From contig NZ_CP032829.1 in NCBI RefSeq assembly GCF_003660165.1, forward strand, positions 2,679,001-2,743,000: a DNA stretch of 64,000 nucleotides, read 5' to 3'. The notes beneath the pieces were generated by a model, which worked only from the letters and a program-made list of their open reading frames with translations, was not told where the DNA came from and ran no database searches. This stretch comes from Sphingomonas paeninsulae (GTDB lineage: Bacteria > Pseudomonadota > Alphaproteobacteria > Sphingomonadales > Sphingomonadaceae). The translations under genes were made by a program, and so were the position numbers. The first letter of the stretch is position 1; each line of letters begins with the position of its first letter. This document shows, in pieces, positions 18,506 to 28,346 of this stretch.

Positions 18506-20443
18506 TCATTGCGCCGGGGCACCGCCCACCAGCGAACGCTTCAGCGCATCGATGGCCGCGGCGTCACGTTTCGAACCAACCTGAGCTTTCAGCGCATTGA
18601 CGAACTGTCCCGCATATTCATCGCTGATGACGCGCGAAAGCTGTTGTTGCGTTGCCTGAATCAGACCCGGGGCAAGTGCCGTGTCGCTGCGGTCGATCTT
18701 GTCGAGATAGACGATATACCAACCCTGACTGTCGGCGATGCCGAGCACTTTTGCGCTCTTTTCGGGCATGGTGAACAGCAATGCGACCGGTGGCGGCACC
18801 TTGTCTCCGGCGCGCGCGATGTCGAGCCGCTTGCCCCCGGCAGGGCGCGGCGCGGGAAGTTTGACGCCCGCACCAGCGATCGCCTGAGCCATCGGCATTC
18901 CGTGATTGATATTGGCAGCGATTGCATCGGCCGTTTTCTTGGCGGCAGCAGATTCAGCATCGCGCGATGCCTCGGCAATGACCTGAGTGCGAACCTGTGT
19001 GAGCGGACGGGGGGCCGCAGATACGACCTTGTCCAGATGCCAGAAAGCAAAGCTCTTGCCCGATCCCAGTGTCGCAACTGCCGACTGGTCGTCGGGTTCC
19101 GCAAGGAAGGCGTCGCGCATAACGATCGAGAGTTCGGGAGCGGCGTTATAGGTCGGCTGATCCGGGTTCTGAGCCTCTTTGGTCAAGGCAGGCGTAGTCT
19201 GCGCTGTCAGGCCATATTTCTTTGCTATTTCGTCGAAGGTCGCGCCGCCGTCGGCTTCATCATTCAGCTTCGCCACGAAAGCGGATGCAGCTTCGTCGAG
19301 CTTTTGCTGTGAGAGTTGCGTGATGATCGCGGGGCGCACTTCGGCGAGTGTTTTTGCAGGCGTCGAAACGATCGTGTCGACATGGATGAGATGATAGCCA
19401 AGGCCGGATTGCACAACGGCTGCAAATCCATCCTTGGGAGCCGCAAACGCTGCTTCGGCAACTGCGGGGCTTGTCAGTTTTGCAAAGGACGCCTTGTCAC
19501 CGGCGGGAACAACCAGCGGGGCGCGCCCCACGGCCTTGGCTGCTTCGGCGAGCGATTGGCCGCCCTTAACCTTGGCAAGCAGTTGGTCGGCCTGATCCCG
19601 TGTCTGGACAATGACCTGTGTAAAGCCGCGCGTTTCCCGTGCTGCATAGCTAGCGGCGCCCGTCTTGTAGAAGTTGGCGATGTCTGCGTCGGTTGGTTTT
19701 ACCTGATCTTCGAACCGCGAGCGATCGAACAGGGCGTAACGAACGATACGCCGTTCGGGCAAAGTATAGCGCGCAATATTGCGGCTATAAAAACTGGATA
19801 TCTCCGCATCGGTCGGCGCTGGCAGATTAGCGAAAGCGGCGCTTGGAACAGCACCGATCAAGCCACTCCGCGTTTCCAGCAACAACTGAGCATAGGGCTT
19901 TACCAATCCAGCGGGCATTTGCGCCGCGCCAGCGACCGGGGTCAGCAGTGCCTTGGTCAAGATCTCACGGGCAAAATCCTGACGCAGTTCGAGTTCCGGA
20001 ATTTTGCGTTGTGAAAGTGTTGCAAGGAAGATGTTGCGGTCGAATTTGCCGGTTGGGCCGTTGAAGGCGGGAATGCTGGCGATCTGTCCATCGACGAGCC
20101 GCTTGCTGGCGACCATGCCTTGGCTTTCCGCAAATATCTGTAGTGTTCGTCCGTTCTGGATCTGATCGACGGTTTGTTCGACGCCCCCAGCGGCAACGAA
20201 TGCCGCCATTGTCAGGTCGGGCTGCTGCTGGCGCGCCGCCTCGAGCTGGGACTGAACCCGCTGACGGACTTCCGTCTCGCCGATCTTTTTACCGCCGACC
20301 GATGCAACGGTGCCACCGCCGCCAAGCGAATCGCCGCCGAAGCCCGCCTTGCCCTCATAAAGAGTGACGACGAACGCGATCAGGATGATGGCGAAAATTC
20401 CGATACCCAACGGTGAAGCTGCGAAACGGCGGAAGAAAGACAT
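18506..20443 (-). CDS. ppiD: SurA/PpiD-type periplasmic peptidyl-prolyl isomerase, membrane-anchored
   Basis: About 645 residues. It begins SFFRRFAASPLGIGIFAIILIAFVVTLY, a short cytoplasmic tail and one transmembrane helix, then a SurA_N-like chaperone region, a parvulin (PpiC) rotamase domain around residues 255-360 (RGFTQVIVQTRDQADQLLAK to GLGYHLIHVD) and a second degenerate PPIase-like region. Family members assist folding of outer-membrane and secreted proteins at the periplasmic side of the inner membrane. ATG 20443 or 20446 are equally possible; longer reading runs into divergent tpiA. It heads the minus-strand run containing trpEGDC. Confidence 0.92.
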   Translation of the reverse strand: MSFFRRFAASPLGIGIFAIILIAFVVTLYEGKAGFGGDSLGGGGTVASVGGKKIGETEVRQRVQSQLEAARQQQPDLTMAAFVAAGGVEQTVDQIQNGRTLQIFAESQGMVASKRLVDGQIASIPAFNGPTGKFDRNIFLATLSQRKIPELELRQDFAREILTKALLTPVAGAAQMPAGLVKPYAQLLLETRSGLIGAVPSAAFANLPAPTDAEISSFYSRNIARYTLPERRIVRYALFDRSRFEDQVKPTDADIANFYKTGAASYAARETRGFTQVIVQTRDQADQLLAKVKGGQSLAEAAKAVGRAPLVVPAGDKASFAKLTSPAVAEAAFAAPKDGFAAVVQSGLGYHLIHVDTIVSTPAKTLAEVRPAIITQLSQQKLDEAASAFVAKLNDEADGGATFDEIAKKYGLTAQTTPALTKEAQNPDQPTYNAAPELSIVMRDAFLAEPDDQSAVATLGSGKSFAFWHLDKVVSAAPRPLTQVRTQVIAEASRDAESAAAKKTADAIAANINHGMPMAQAIAGAGVKLPAPRPAGGKRLDIARAGDKVPPPVALLFTMPEKSAKVLGIADSQGWYIVYLDKIDRSDTALAPGLIQATQQQLSRVISDEYAGQFVNALKAQVGSKRDAAAIDALKRSLVGGAPAQ

Positions 20444-20498
20444 CATGAAGCGGAAATCCGGCCTTGAGCAATGATGGATGCCCCCATAGGACGCGGGC

Positions 20499-21227
20499 AT
20501 GAATATACGCAAGCTGATCGCTGGAAACTGGAAGATGAACGGTACCGTTGCCGTGCTCTCCGAAATTGAAACCATTGCTGCCGGAACTCCCGATAGCGTC
20601 GATGTGGCAATATGCCCTCCATTCACTCTAATTGCCCCGGCTAGCGGGCGCGGAGTGCCGATCGGTGCTCAGGATTGCCATTCGGCATCCACGGGTGCGC
20701 ATACCGGCTGTGTATCGGTGGCGATGCTGAAAGAGGCTGGCGCGACATTGTGCATCGTCGGACACAGCGAACGTCGTGCGGATAATTTCGAAACCGATTC
20801 TGATGTCAGGGCAAAGGCCGAGGCAGCGCAAGCGGGTGGCTTGATCGCAATTGTTTGTGTGGGCGAGACACTAAAACAGCGGGATGCTGGTGAAGCGATC
20901 TCCGTCGTGCAGGGGCAGTTGGCTGGGTCGCTTCCCGAGAATCGGGATGGACTGGTTGTGGCTTATGAACCTGTCTGGGCGATCGGAACGGGACGCACGC
21001 CGACCACTGGCGACGTTGCCGATATGCACGCTGCGATCCGGGCCGTGGTCGGTCCTGCCGTGCGTATCCTTTATGGCGGGTCGGTCAAACCATCGAATGC
21101 AGCGGAATTACTGGCCGTGCCGAACGTCGATGGCGCGCTGGTTGGGGGAGCAAGCCTGACAGCGGCGGATTTCCTGCCAATCGTTGCAGCAGCAGCCGGA
21201 GTTGCCCGGAACGACGCTACGGGCTAG
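20499..21227 (+). CDS. tpiA: Triose-phosphate isomerase
   Basis: A 242-residue glycolytic TIM barrel that interconverts dihydroxyacetone phosphate and glyceraldehyde 3-phosphate. Lys is seen in AGNWKMNG, the catalytic His in IVGHSERR, the catalytic Glu in [15 protein letters not shown], and the phosphate loop in YGGSVKPSN and GALVGGASL. Length is slightly short but normal for alphaproteobacteria. It is divergent from ppiD (55 bp apart) and followed 43 bp later by secG. Confidence 0.97.
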   Translation: MNIRKLIAGNWKMNGTVAVLSEIETIAAGTPDSVDVAICPPFTLIAPASGRGVPIGAQDCHSASTGAHTGCVSVAMLKEAGATLCIVGHSERRADNFETDSDVRAKAEAAQAGGLIAIVCVGETLKQRDAGEAISVVQGQLAGSLPENRDGLVVAYEPVWAIGTGRTPTTGDVADMHAAIRAVVGPAVRILYGGSVKPSNAAELLAVPNVDGALVGGASLTAADFLPIVAAAAGVARNDATG

Positions 21228-21270
21228 AGGCTCGCGCTTTCCCGCGCTCAATCTTAGAGAATTTTCACCG

Positions 21271-21813
21271 ATGCTGACCTTTCTGCTCGTCATACACGCC
21301 ATTATCACGGCGACGCTGGTCGGGGTCATCCTGATGCAGCAGTCGGAGGGCGGCGGACTCGGCATGGGTGGCAGCCCAACCGGGCTGATGTCAGCGCGCG
21401 GCGCAGCAAATTTTCTGTCGCGGGCAACAACGATATTGGCGAGCCTGTTCGTGATTCTCTCGATCGTGAGCGCGGTCGTGGCATCGCGCGGCGCATCCAA
21501 AACGATCGACACATCGCTGGCGCGGGCCCCTGCGCCAGTAGCACCGGCCCCGAGTGTTCCTTTGAACGGTGATCCACTGGCTGCTGCTGCTGCATCAGGC
21601 GCCAACGGTGCTGCTCCCGCGTCTGTTCCTGTTCCCGTGACCGCGCCACCAGTAAGGGCTGAGGTGCCCAAGGCCGATGAGCCAAAGGTTCAGCGTAAGC
21701 CGGTCGTTAGTGAGCCGTCGCGGCCAACACCAAAGGTCGACAGGCCGCCCGTTGTGAGCACGACGGTGCCTGCTCCGGCAGCAACTCCGGCTCCTGGGAG
21801 CAACGGCAACTAA
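21271..21813 (+). CDS. secG: SecG preprotein translocase subunit
   Basis: A 180-residue small membrane protein of the SecYEG channel. Two transmembrane helices (LTFLLVIHAIITATLVGVI and ILASLFVILSIVSAVVA) flank the conserved loop QSEGGGLGMGGSPTGLMSARGAANFLSRAT, of which the GGGLG and ARG parts are typical. The C-terminal 95 residues are an unusually long Ala/Pro-rich low-complexity tail. ATG 21271 was chosen at the start of the first helix; the upstream TTG frame overlaps tpiA. The tpiA-secG-pyrG order is common in this group. Confidence 0.93.
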   Translation: MLTFLLVIHAIITATLVGVILMQQSEGGGLGMGGSPTGLMSARGAANFLSRATTILASLFVILSIVSAVVASRGASKTIDTSLARAPAPVAPAPSVPLNGDPLAAAAASGANGAAPASVPVPVTAPPVRAEVPKADEPKVQRKPVVSEPSRPTPKVDRPPVVSTTVPAPAATPAPGSNGN

Positions 21814-21908
21814 ACGCGAGGGCGCAGGTTTTTTACGAGGGAAACACGCGGATCTTGCGATTCGCGTCCTTGCTCTTTGCCTGCTCTCGCGGTTAAGCCC
21901 ATCCTCCC

Positions 21909-23540
21909 ATGGCACGGTTCATTTTTATCACCGGTGGCGTGGTTTCCTCGCTTGGCAAAGGTCTTATGGCGGCGTCGCTTGCGGCGCTTTTGCAGGCGCG
22001 GGGCTACACCGTCCGTATTCGCAAGTTCGATCCATATTTGAATGTGGATCCGGGCACGATGTCGCCGTATCAGCACGGCGAGGTCTATGTGACCGACGAC
22101 GGCGCAGAGACCGATCTCGACCTCGGCCATTACGAACGCTTCACCGGCGTCGTGTCGCGGCAGTCGGACAATGTGACTTCCGGTCGGATCTATCAGCAGA
22201 TTATCCAGCGCGAACGGCGCGGAGACTATCTTGGCGCGACGGTACAGGTCATTCCACACGTCACCGACGCGCTGAAGACATTTGCGCTGAACAAGACCGA
22301 CGATGTTGATTTCGTCCTGTGCGAAATCGGCGGGACGGTTGGCGATATCGAATCGCTGCCGTTTATCGAGGCGATCCGTCAGCTTCGGAACGATCTGGGG
22401 CGCGGAAATTCGGTTTCGATTCACGTCACGCTGGTGCCCTTTATTGCGGCAGCGGGTGAGTTGAAGACCAAGCCCACGCAACATTCGGTTCGCGAACTGA
22501 CTGCGCTGGGCGTGCAGCCGGATATTCTCGTTTGTCGCTGCGAGCAGTTTTTGCCGGTCAGTGATCGCGCGAAGATCGCGCTATTCTGTAACGTTCGGCA
22601 AGAGGCGGTTATTCCGGCGCTGGATGCTGCGAGTATTTATGACGTGCCGCTGCAATATCATGCCGAGGGGCTGGACGATGAAGTCCTGCGTGCGTTCGGC
22701 ATCGAGCCGGCGGCGGACCCCGAACTTTCGCGCTGGACCGATATTGCCGAACGGCTTGCCAATCCAGAGGGCGAAGTCACGATCGGCGTCGTCGGCAAAT
22801 ATGTTGGTTTGCCGGATGCTTATAAATCACTGCATGAGGCACTGGTGCACGGGGGCATCGCCAACCGGGTGAAAGTCCGTGTGAAATGGCTTGATGCCGA
22901 GATGTTCGAGAACGGGCAGGACGTTGCTGCCGAACTGGAACCCATGCACGCTATTCTGGTGCCGGGTGGCTTTGGCGAACGTGGCAGCGAGGGCAAGATT
23001 GCCAGCGTCCGCTTTGCGCGTGAACGCAATGTGCCGTTCTTCGGAATCTGCCTCGGGATGCAGTTGGCCTGCATCGAGGGCGCGCGGAATACCGCCGGCA
23101 TTGCGGAGGCATCGACGACCGAATTCGGTCCGACGAGCGAACCTGTCGTCGGCCTGATTACCGAATGGATGGGTGCCGAAGGTCTGGAGAAGCGCGCTGC
23201 GGATGGCGACATGGGCGGCACGATGCGACTGGGCGCCTATAACGCGACGCTGGCGGGTAACAGCCATGTTGCAGCCATATATGGCACGTCGGCGATTTCG
23301 GAACGTCATCGGCATCGGTATGAGGTCAATGAGCATTACCGCGATCCGCTCGAGGCGGGCGGCCTGCGCTTTTCGGGAATGTCGCCGGATGGCACACTGC
23401 CTGAAATCGTGGAGCGACCCGATCATCCGTGGTTCGTCGGTGTTCAGTTCCATCCAGAACTGAAATCCAAACCTTTCGATCCGCACCCTTTGTTCGCGAG
23501 TTTCATCGAAGCGGCGGTAAAGCAGAGCCGCCTGGTCTGA
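21909..23540 (+). CDS. pyrG: CTP synthase (glutamine-hydrolysing)
   Basis: A 543-residue enzyme that aminates UTP to CTP. The N-terminal synthetase domain begins [18 protein letters not shown] with the P-loop, then [19 protein letters not shown] and [12 protein letters not shown]. The C-terminal glutamine amidotransferase has the nucleophile in [15 protein letters not shown] and His/Glu in [11 protein letters not shown]. Length is full. No strong terminator is seen before the next gene, but the 87-bp gap leaves room for a separate promoter for the TonB receptor. Confidence 0.98.
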   Translation: MARFIFITGGVVSSLGKGLMAASLAALLQARGYTVRIRKFDPYLNVDPGTMSPYQHGEVYVTDDGAETDLDLGHYERFTGVVSRQSDNVTSGRIYQQIIQRERRGDYLGATVQVIPHVTDALKTFALNKTDDVDFVLCEIGGTVGDIESLPFIEAIRQLRNDLGRGNSVSIHVTLVPFIAAAGELKTKPTQHSVRELTALGVQPDILVCRCEQFLPVSDRAKIALFCNVRQEAVIPALDAASIYDVPLQYHAEGLDDEVLRAFGIEPAADPELSRWTDIAERLANPEGEVTIGVVGKYVGLPDAYKSLHEALVHGGIANRVKVRVKWLDAEMFENGQDVAAELEPMHAILVPGGFGERGSEGKIASVRFARERNVPFFGICLGMQLACIEGARNTAGIAEASTTEFGPTSEPVVGLITEWMGAEGLEKRAADGDMGGTMRLGAYNATLAGNSHVAAIYGTSAISERHRHRYEVNEHYRDPLEAGGLRFSGMSPDGTLPEIVERPDHPWFVGVQFHPELKSKPFDPHPLFASFIEAAVKQSRLV

Positions 23541-23627
23541 GAAGCTGAACTATTGGGGTCGCAATTATTGCTGCGCTTTTAATCTATAGCGATCTGGTGG
23601 ACTAAGCTCTCGTACAGGGAGTAAAAA

Positions 23628-26018
23628 ATGAAAAAGAACACCGTTTACCTCAGCGTGTTATTGTCCACCGCCTTTCCGATCGTAGGTCACGCGCAAACGA
23701 CCGGATCGCAGTCGGCTTCTGAAGTCGATAATGATCCCGGTGCCATCGTCGTCACCGCCCGCCGTCGCGAAGAGCGCGCGCAGGATGTGCCGATCGCATT
23801 GTCGGTTCTGAGTGGCGTTTCACTGGCTCAGCAGGCGACCTTCTCACTGGCACAAGTTACCCAGCTTGCGCCGACGTTGCAGTTTACCTCGTCGAACCCG
23901 CGTAACACGTCGCTGAACATCCGCGGCCTTGGCGTATCCTATGGTCTCGCCAACGATGGGCTTGAGCAGGGCGTCGGGTTTTACGTCGATGGCGTTTACA
24001 ACAGCCGTCCCGCAGCAGCGGCGTTCGATCTCCTCGATGTTGAGCGCGTCGAAATCCTGCGCGGCCCACAGGGTACGTTGTTTGGCAAGAACACAACCGC
24101 AGGTGCCATCAACATCACGACAGCGGCACCAAGCTTCACACCGGAAGGCCAGTTCGAAGGCTCGGTCGGCACGCACAGTTTCGGCCAGATCAAGGGTTCG
24201 GTTTCCGGGCCGCTGATCGGTGACAGCGTCGCCGGTCGCCTGTCGATTGGCTACACTACGCGCGACGGTTTCGTTAAGTCGACGGCTACGGGGCGCAACA
24301 CCAACGACCTCGATAACTTCGTTGTTCGCGGTCAGTTGTTGTGGAACGCGACGCCAACCCTGAACTTTCGATTGAGCGGCGACTTCAACCTTCAGAACCC
24401 CGACTGCTGCACGCAGGTTTATGTGCGGGTAGGGCAGACGTTGAAGCCAGCAGCGCGGCAATATGCGGCAATGGCTGCATTTCTGGGTTATGCTCCACCA
24501 AGTCTGAATTATGCCGACCGTCTTGCCGATGTCGATGGCAAGCTGGCTGCGCGATCGGAACTGGGTGGCTTGTCGTTCACTGGCAATCTCGATCTGGGTC
24601 GTGCGACAGTAACGTCGATCACCGCATGGCGCTATTGGGACTGGAAGCCGGCCAATGATCGTGATTACACATCGCTGGACATCCTTCCGCAGTCCGCAAA
24701 TCCGGTTCAGCAGAACCAGTATAGCCAGGAGTTGCGAGTTTCTTCGAACGGCAAGAACACCATCGACTATACAGTCGGTGTTTATGCCTATTACCAGAAG
24801 CTTTATGGTCAGAACGTTACGGAATGGGGCAGCGACGCCGCATATTGGCTGATTGGACCAACGACGGGAACGGGTGCGGCTGCCAATACGCCGGTTCCGC
24901 GCAACCTGCTCACCGGGTATTTCACGACGTCGCAGGCAGTTTCGACCGTCCAGAGCTATGCCGGTTTTGCCCAGGCAACATGGAACATCACGCCGACGCT
25001 GCATTTCACTCCGGGCCTGCGCTATACCTATGAAAAGAAGGATGCCGATTATGCCGCTATTGTCGGCGGCGGCCTCGACACCACGACGCTGGGGTTGAAC
25101 GCCGGACAAGTCGCCGCACTTAATTCCGCAAAGCTGTCGATTGCTCGTCCGCAAGCCTATTCCGTCGCGTTCAACTCGGGTGCTTTGACCGGAGATGCCA
25201 ATCTTTCATGGCAGCCTGTTCCAAACGTTTTGGTTTACAGCAGCTACGCACGCGGATTTAAGTCGGGCGGGATCAACCTCGCCGGCCTCCCACTGAACGT
25301 GCAGAACAACCCGGCGCTCAATCGAGCCGTCGTCAGCCCGGAAAAGAACCAAACCTACGAAGCTGGTCTGAAGACCCAGTGGTTCCGCCATTTGTTGACG
25401 GCAAACTTCGCGATCTTCCGGACCGACGTAAGGGATTTCCAGGCTAACGTGGTCGACACAGGCCCGGGAGCGTTGCGCGGTTACATCGCCAACGTCGCAA
25501 AGGTCCGCAGTCAGGGCGGAGAGTTCGACCTTTCGGTCGCTCCGATCAGCGGATTCTCGGGCTATGTGCGCGGCGCTTATACCGATGCAAAATATGTATC
25601 GTTCGCCAACGCACCGTGTCCGCTCGAACTGATCGCAAACACGACGGCATCATGCGACCTATCGGGTCAACCGCTGCCCGGATCGTCGAAATGGGCATTG
25701 TCGGCAGGAACAGAATATCGTCGCCCGGTGCGTGATGGCAGCGCCTATGTTGGCGTTGACGCAAACTACCGCTCGTCCTTCTACGCCGATTCTTCGGATT
25801 CGAAATATTTGAGGATCGACGCATACACGTTGGTCAATTTACGTGTCGGCTATGCCTCCAACAAGGGGTGGGAGGTATTCGCTCTCGTGCGCAACTTGTT
25901 CGACAAGAACTATTTGCAGCTCCTGACACCGCAGACAGGCAATTCGGGACTTGTGTCCGGCTTGCCCGGTGATCCGCGCACATTCCAGGTTACCGCCCGA
26001 TATCGTTTCGGCGGCTAA
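23628..26018 (+). CDS. TonB-dependent outer-membrane receptor
   Basis: A 796-residue protein with a signal peptide (about residues 1-23, ending VGHAQ), a plug domain (GAIVVTARRREERAQDVPIALSVLSG; LNIRGLG; VERVEILRGPQGTLFGKNTTAGAINI split over residues 135-165) and a beta-barrel. It ends FQVTARYRFGG, a typical outer-membrane insertion signal. A TonB-box-like GAIVVTA precedes the plug. Such receptors import siderophores, vitamin B12 or plant-derived compounds; the substrate cannot be read from the sequence and no transport neighbour helps. A strong terminator follows. Confidence 0.93.
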   Translation: MKKNTVYLSVLLSTAFPIVGHAQTTGSQSASEVDNDPGAIVVTARRREERAQDVPIALSVLSGVSLAQQATFSLAQVTQLAPTLQFTSSNPRNTSLNIRGLGVSYGLANDGLEQGVGFYVDGVYNSRPAAAAFDLLDVERVEILRGPQGTLFGKNTTAGAINITTAAPSFTPEGQFEGSVGTHSFGQIKGSVSGPLIGDSVAGRLSIGYTTRDGFVKSTATGRNTNDLDNFVVRGQLLWNATPTLNFRLSGDFNLQNPDCCTQVYVRVGQTLKPAARQYAAMAAFLGYAPPSLNYADRLADVDGKLAARSELGGLSFTGNLDLGRATVTSITAWRYWDWKPANDRDYTSLDILPQSANPVQQNQYSQELRVSSNGKNTIDYTVGVYAYYQKLYGQNVTEWGSDAAYWLIGPTTGTGAAANTPVPRNLLTGYFTTSQAVSTVQSYAGFAQATWNITPTLHFTPGLRYTYEKKDADYAAIVGGGLDTTTLGLNAGQVAALNSAKLSIARPQAYSVAFNSGALTGDANLSWQPVPNVLVYSSYARGFKSGGINLAGLPLNVQNNPALNRAVVSPEKNQTYEAGLKTQWFRHLLTANFAIFRTDVRDFQANVVDTGPGALRGYIANVAKVRSQGGEFDLSVAPISGFSGYVRGAYTDAKYVSFANAPCPLELIANTTASCDLSGQPLPGSSKWALSAGTEYRRPVRDGSAYVGVDANYRSSFYADSSDSKYLRIDAYTLVNLRVGYASNKGWEVFALVRNLFDKNYLQLLTPQTGNSGLVSGLPGDPRTFQVTARYRFGG

Positions 26019-26040
26019 ACTCTCTCTCCCAGAGCCTGAA

Positions 26041-26076
26041 GGGGCTATCCGCAAACGTGGATAGCCCCATTTTTTT
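26041..26076 (+). terminator. Rho-independent terminator of the TonB receptor gene
   Basis: A perfect 10-bp stem, GGGGCTATCC (26041-26050) with GGATAGCCCC (26059-26068), an 8-nt loop, then A and seven Ts. It lies 22 bp after the stop codon. Confidence 0.92.
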
Positions 26077-26101
26077 GGGTCGAGCAATGAAATCTGAAGT
26101 T

Positions 26102-26137
26102 AAAACGAAAACGCCCGGGCCGTTTCCAGCCCGGGCG
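26102..26137 (-). terminator. Rho-independent terminator on the minus strand with no annotated gene upstream
   Basis: On the minus strand CGCCCGGGC and GCCCGGGCG (9-bp stem, 26129-26137 with 26112-26120) enclose an 8-nt loop and are followed by TTTTCGTTTT. On the plus strand no T run follows, so it serves minus-strand transcription. Because no minus-strand protein gene lies between here and lolC (26403), it most likely ends a non-coding RNA. Confidence 0.8.
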
Positions 26138-26250
26138 CCTGCGTGACGATCGCTCGTCAGCCCCCTTCAAAATCCTGTCTGCTACGCTGTGCCGTTCCCC
26201 CAAAGATAAGCACAGCGGAGACTGGATCTCCCCGAACCGCGGCCGTTGCC
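26102..26250 (-). ncRNA. Candidate small RNA, four hairpins, unknown family
   Basis: In the 384-bp gap between the TonB receptor and lolC the minus strand shows successive stems: GGAGA/TCTCC (26217-26231), GCTGTGC/GCACAGC (26186-26216) with a G-rich loop containing TTTGGGGG, GACGA/TCGTC (26145-26158), and the terminator at 26102-26137. A weak promoter-like pair (GTGACA, 17 bp, TAACGA) lies just before 26260. No open frame of note is seen. The 5' end is a guess. I do not recognise a known RNA family. A 5' leader of lolC on the other strand is the alternative, but the T tract argues against it. Confidence 0.45.
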
Positions 26251-26402
26251 TTTCGTTTCAGAAGTATGTCGTTATGACCGGTGCGGACGTTTGTCACTCG
26301 GGATGCGCCACTTCGCCCACGATTTGGGTACCCCTGTGTTCATTACGCAACATATTGCTTCTGGTTGCGGGATATTGCGCGGAACCCTAAGGCGTGGCGC
26401 TT

Positions 26403-27653
26403 ATGTTACTGTCCCCCTATGAAGCCATGATCGCTCGCCGCTACCTCCTGCCGGGTAAAGGGGAGGGGTTCATCTTCCTCGTAGCATCGATCAGCCTTGT
26501 TGCTGTGATGCTGGGCGTCGCGGCACTTATCATTGTGATGAGCGTCATGAACGGCTTTCGCGCCGAACTGTTCGACAAGATCGTCGGGCTGAACGGCCAT
26601 GCAGTGGTGCAGGGATTTGGTGGACGATTGCCTGACTGGCGCGACATCGTGGCGCAGGCAAAGGCGACACCGGGCGTTACATCGGCAACGCCGCTCATCG
26701 AACAACCGTTGATGGCGAGCCACGATGGACGGGTTGAAGGTATCCTCGTGCGCGGAATGCGGGTGGAGGACATCCGTACCAACACTGCCCTAAAGACCAA
26801 AGTGCTGGCCGGGCGGCTCGATGCGCTTGTGCCGGGCAGCGGTAACGTGGCGATCGGTGCACGGCTTGCCGAGGCATTGGGTGCGCAGGTCGGTGGTGAA
26901 ATCAGTCTGGTTTCGCCCGCCGGACAGGCCACGCCGTTCGGCACCGTGCCGCGCATTGTTAGCTACCGCGTCGCCGCAATCTTTGAAATTGGCGTCTATG
27001 ATTATGACAAGGCGTTCGTCGTGATGCCGATATCCGATGCGCAGACGCTGCTTTTGATGGGTGATTCGGTCGGTATGGTCGAACTGGAAACCACCAACGC
27101 AGACAAGGTCGGCCAGATACTGGCACCGCTGGAGCGAAAAGTCGGCGCGCGTGGTGTCATCAGCGACTGGCGTAGTATGAATTCGGCCTTGTTCGAGGCT
27201 TTGACCGTCGAACGCGTAGCGATGTTCGTTGTGCTGTCGATCATCATTTTGGTGGCGGTGTTTAATATCCTGTCGTCGCTCATCATGCTCGTCCGCGCCA
27301 AGACCCGGGACATCGCCATCCTGCGAACGATGGGCGCGAGCCGCGAATCGCTTATCCGTATTTTCGTCGTGGTCGGCGTGACCATCGGTGCGCTTGGCAC
27401 GGCGGCGGGGCTCATCCTCGGCTTCATCTTCTTGTTTTTCAGGCAACAGGTGATCGGGGGTGTCCAGTTCATTACTGGGCAAAACCTGTGGGACCCGTCG
27501 ATCCGTTTTTTGACCGAATTGCCTTCAAAGCCCGATCCGGTCGAGGTGATCGGCATTGCTGTCATGGCGCTGTTGTTCAGCTTCCTTGCCACGCTTTATC
27601 CGGCCTTCAAGGCGGCGAGTACCGATCCTGTGCAGGTGCTTCGTTATGAATGA
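26403..27653 (+). CDS. lolC: LolC/LolE-type lipoprotein-releasing ABC transporter permease
   Basis: About 416 residues from ATG 26403; a GTG at 26394 is in frame. It has four transmembrane helices: one after the N-terminus ([20 protein letters not shown]) and three near the C-terminus. Between them lies a large periplasmic MacB-like domain. The conserved [20 protein letters not shown] and the C-terminal [22 protein letters not shown] fit. With LolD it extracts outer-membrane lipoproteins from the inner membrane. Alphaproteobacteria usually have a single permease, so it probably works as a homodimer. It overlaps lolD by 8 bp. Confidence 0.95.
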   Translation: MLLSPYEAMIARRYLLPGKGEGFIFLVASISLVAVMLGVAALIIVMSVMNGFRAELFDKIVGLNGHAVVQGFGGRLPDWRDIVAQAKATPGVTSATPLIEQPLMASHDGRVEGILVRGMRVEDIRTNTALKTKVLAGRLDALVPGSGNVAIGARLAEALGAQVGGEISLVSPAGQATPFGTVPRIVSYRVAAIFEIGVYDYDKAFVVMPISDAQTLLLMGDSVGMVELETTNADKVGQILAPLERKVGARGVISDWRSMNSALFEALTVERVAMFVVLSIIILVAVFNILSSLIMLVRAKTRDIAILRTMGASRESLIRIFVVVGVTIGALGTAAGLILGFIFLFFRQQVIGGVQFITGQNLWDPSIRFLTELPSKPDPVEVIGIAVMALLFSFLATLYPAFKAASTDPVQVLRYE

Positions 27654-28326
27654 CGTTCTCGCAGTCACTGGCTTGTCGCGGTCTTTCCAACAGGGCGAAG
27701 TCACGATCGAAGTCCTGCGGGGGATCGATATGACCATAGCTCCGGGCGAGATCGTCGCGTTGTTGGGGCCGTCGGGGTCAGGAAAATCGACGCTGCTGCA
27801 GGCTGTAGGTTTGCTGGAAGGTGGATTTGAAGGTTCGATCCGGATCGATGGTGAGGAAGCCGCGAAGCTGGATGCCAAGGGACGCACGCGGCTACGCCGC
27901 GATGCGCTCGGCTTTGTTTATCAGTTCCATCATTTGCTCCCCGATTTCAATGCGAGCGAGAACGTCGTCCTGCCGCAGTTGATTTATGGAACACCGCGCG
28001 CCGCCGCCGAAGAGCGTGCCGCGTCGCTGTTGAGCGCGCTTGGCCTCGGCCACCGGCTGACGCATCGGCCAAGCCAGCTTTCAGGCGGCGAGCAACAGCG
28101 TGTTGCGGTCGGACGCGCACTGGCAAACAAACCGCGTCTGGTGCTGGCGGATGAACCGACCGGCAATCTGGACGAGGCAACCGCCGATCGGGTGCTCGGG
28201 GAATTCCTGCGCCTTGTCCGTGAGGAGGGCAGCGCTGCTCTGGTGGCAACCCATAATGAGCGATTGGCAAAACAGATGGACCGGGTGCTGAGGCTCCACG
28301 AAGGACACCTCGCACCGGCGGTCTGA
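27646..28326 (+). CDS. lolD: LolD lipoprotein-releasing ABC transporter ATP-binding protein
   Basis: A 226-residue ABC ATPase. Walker A is GPSGSGKST (residues 41-49), the Q-loop is near [18 protein letters not shown] (typical of LolD), the signature is [16 protein letters not shown], Walker B is [12 protein letters not shown] and the switch His is in [12 protein letters not shown] 27646 lies inside the end of lolC and aligns with the family start; longer reading is inside lolC. The two genes should be translationally coupled. Confidence 0.96.
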   Translation: MNDVLAVTGLSRSFQQGEVTIEVLRGIDMTIAPGEIVALLGPSGSGKSTLLQAVGLLEGGFEGSIRIDGEEAAKLDAKGRTRLRRDALGFVYQFHHLLPDFNASENVVLPQLIYGTPRAAAEERAASLLSALGLGHRLTHRPSQLSGGEQQRVAVGRALANKPRLVLADEPTGNLDEATADRVLGEFLRLVREEGSAALVATHNERLAKQMDRVLRLHEGHLAPAV

Positions 28327-28346
28327 TCTAATCGAGTAGCCAAACC

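Noticed and set aside
23844-25154. 436-codon open frame on the minus strand inside the TonB receptor gene
   Set aside because: Antisense shadow of a clear receptor gene; Cys/Arg-rich composition typical of a reverse-frame artefact.
26041-26137. The two adjacent hairpins as an attenuator of lolC
   Set aside because: They lie about 270 bp upstream, and their T tracts point to two separate convergent transcripts.
26790-27482. 230-codon minus-strand frame inside lolC
   Set aside because: Antisense to a conserved permease; His/Asp/Arg-rich artefact composition.
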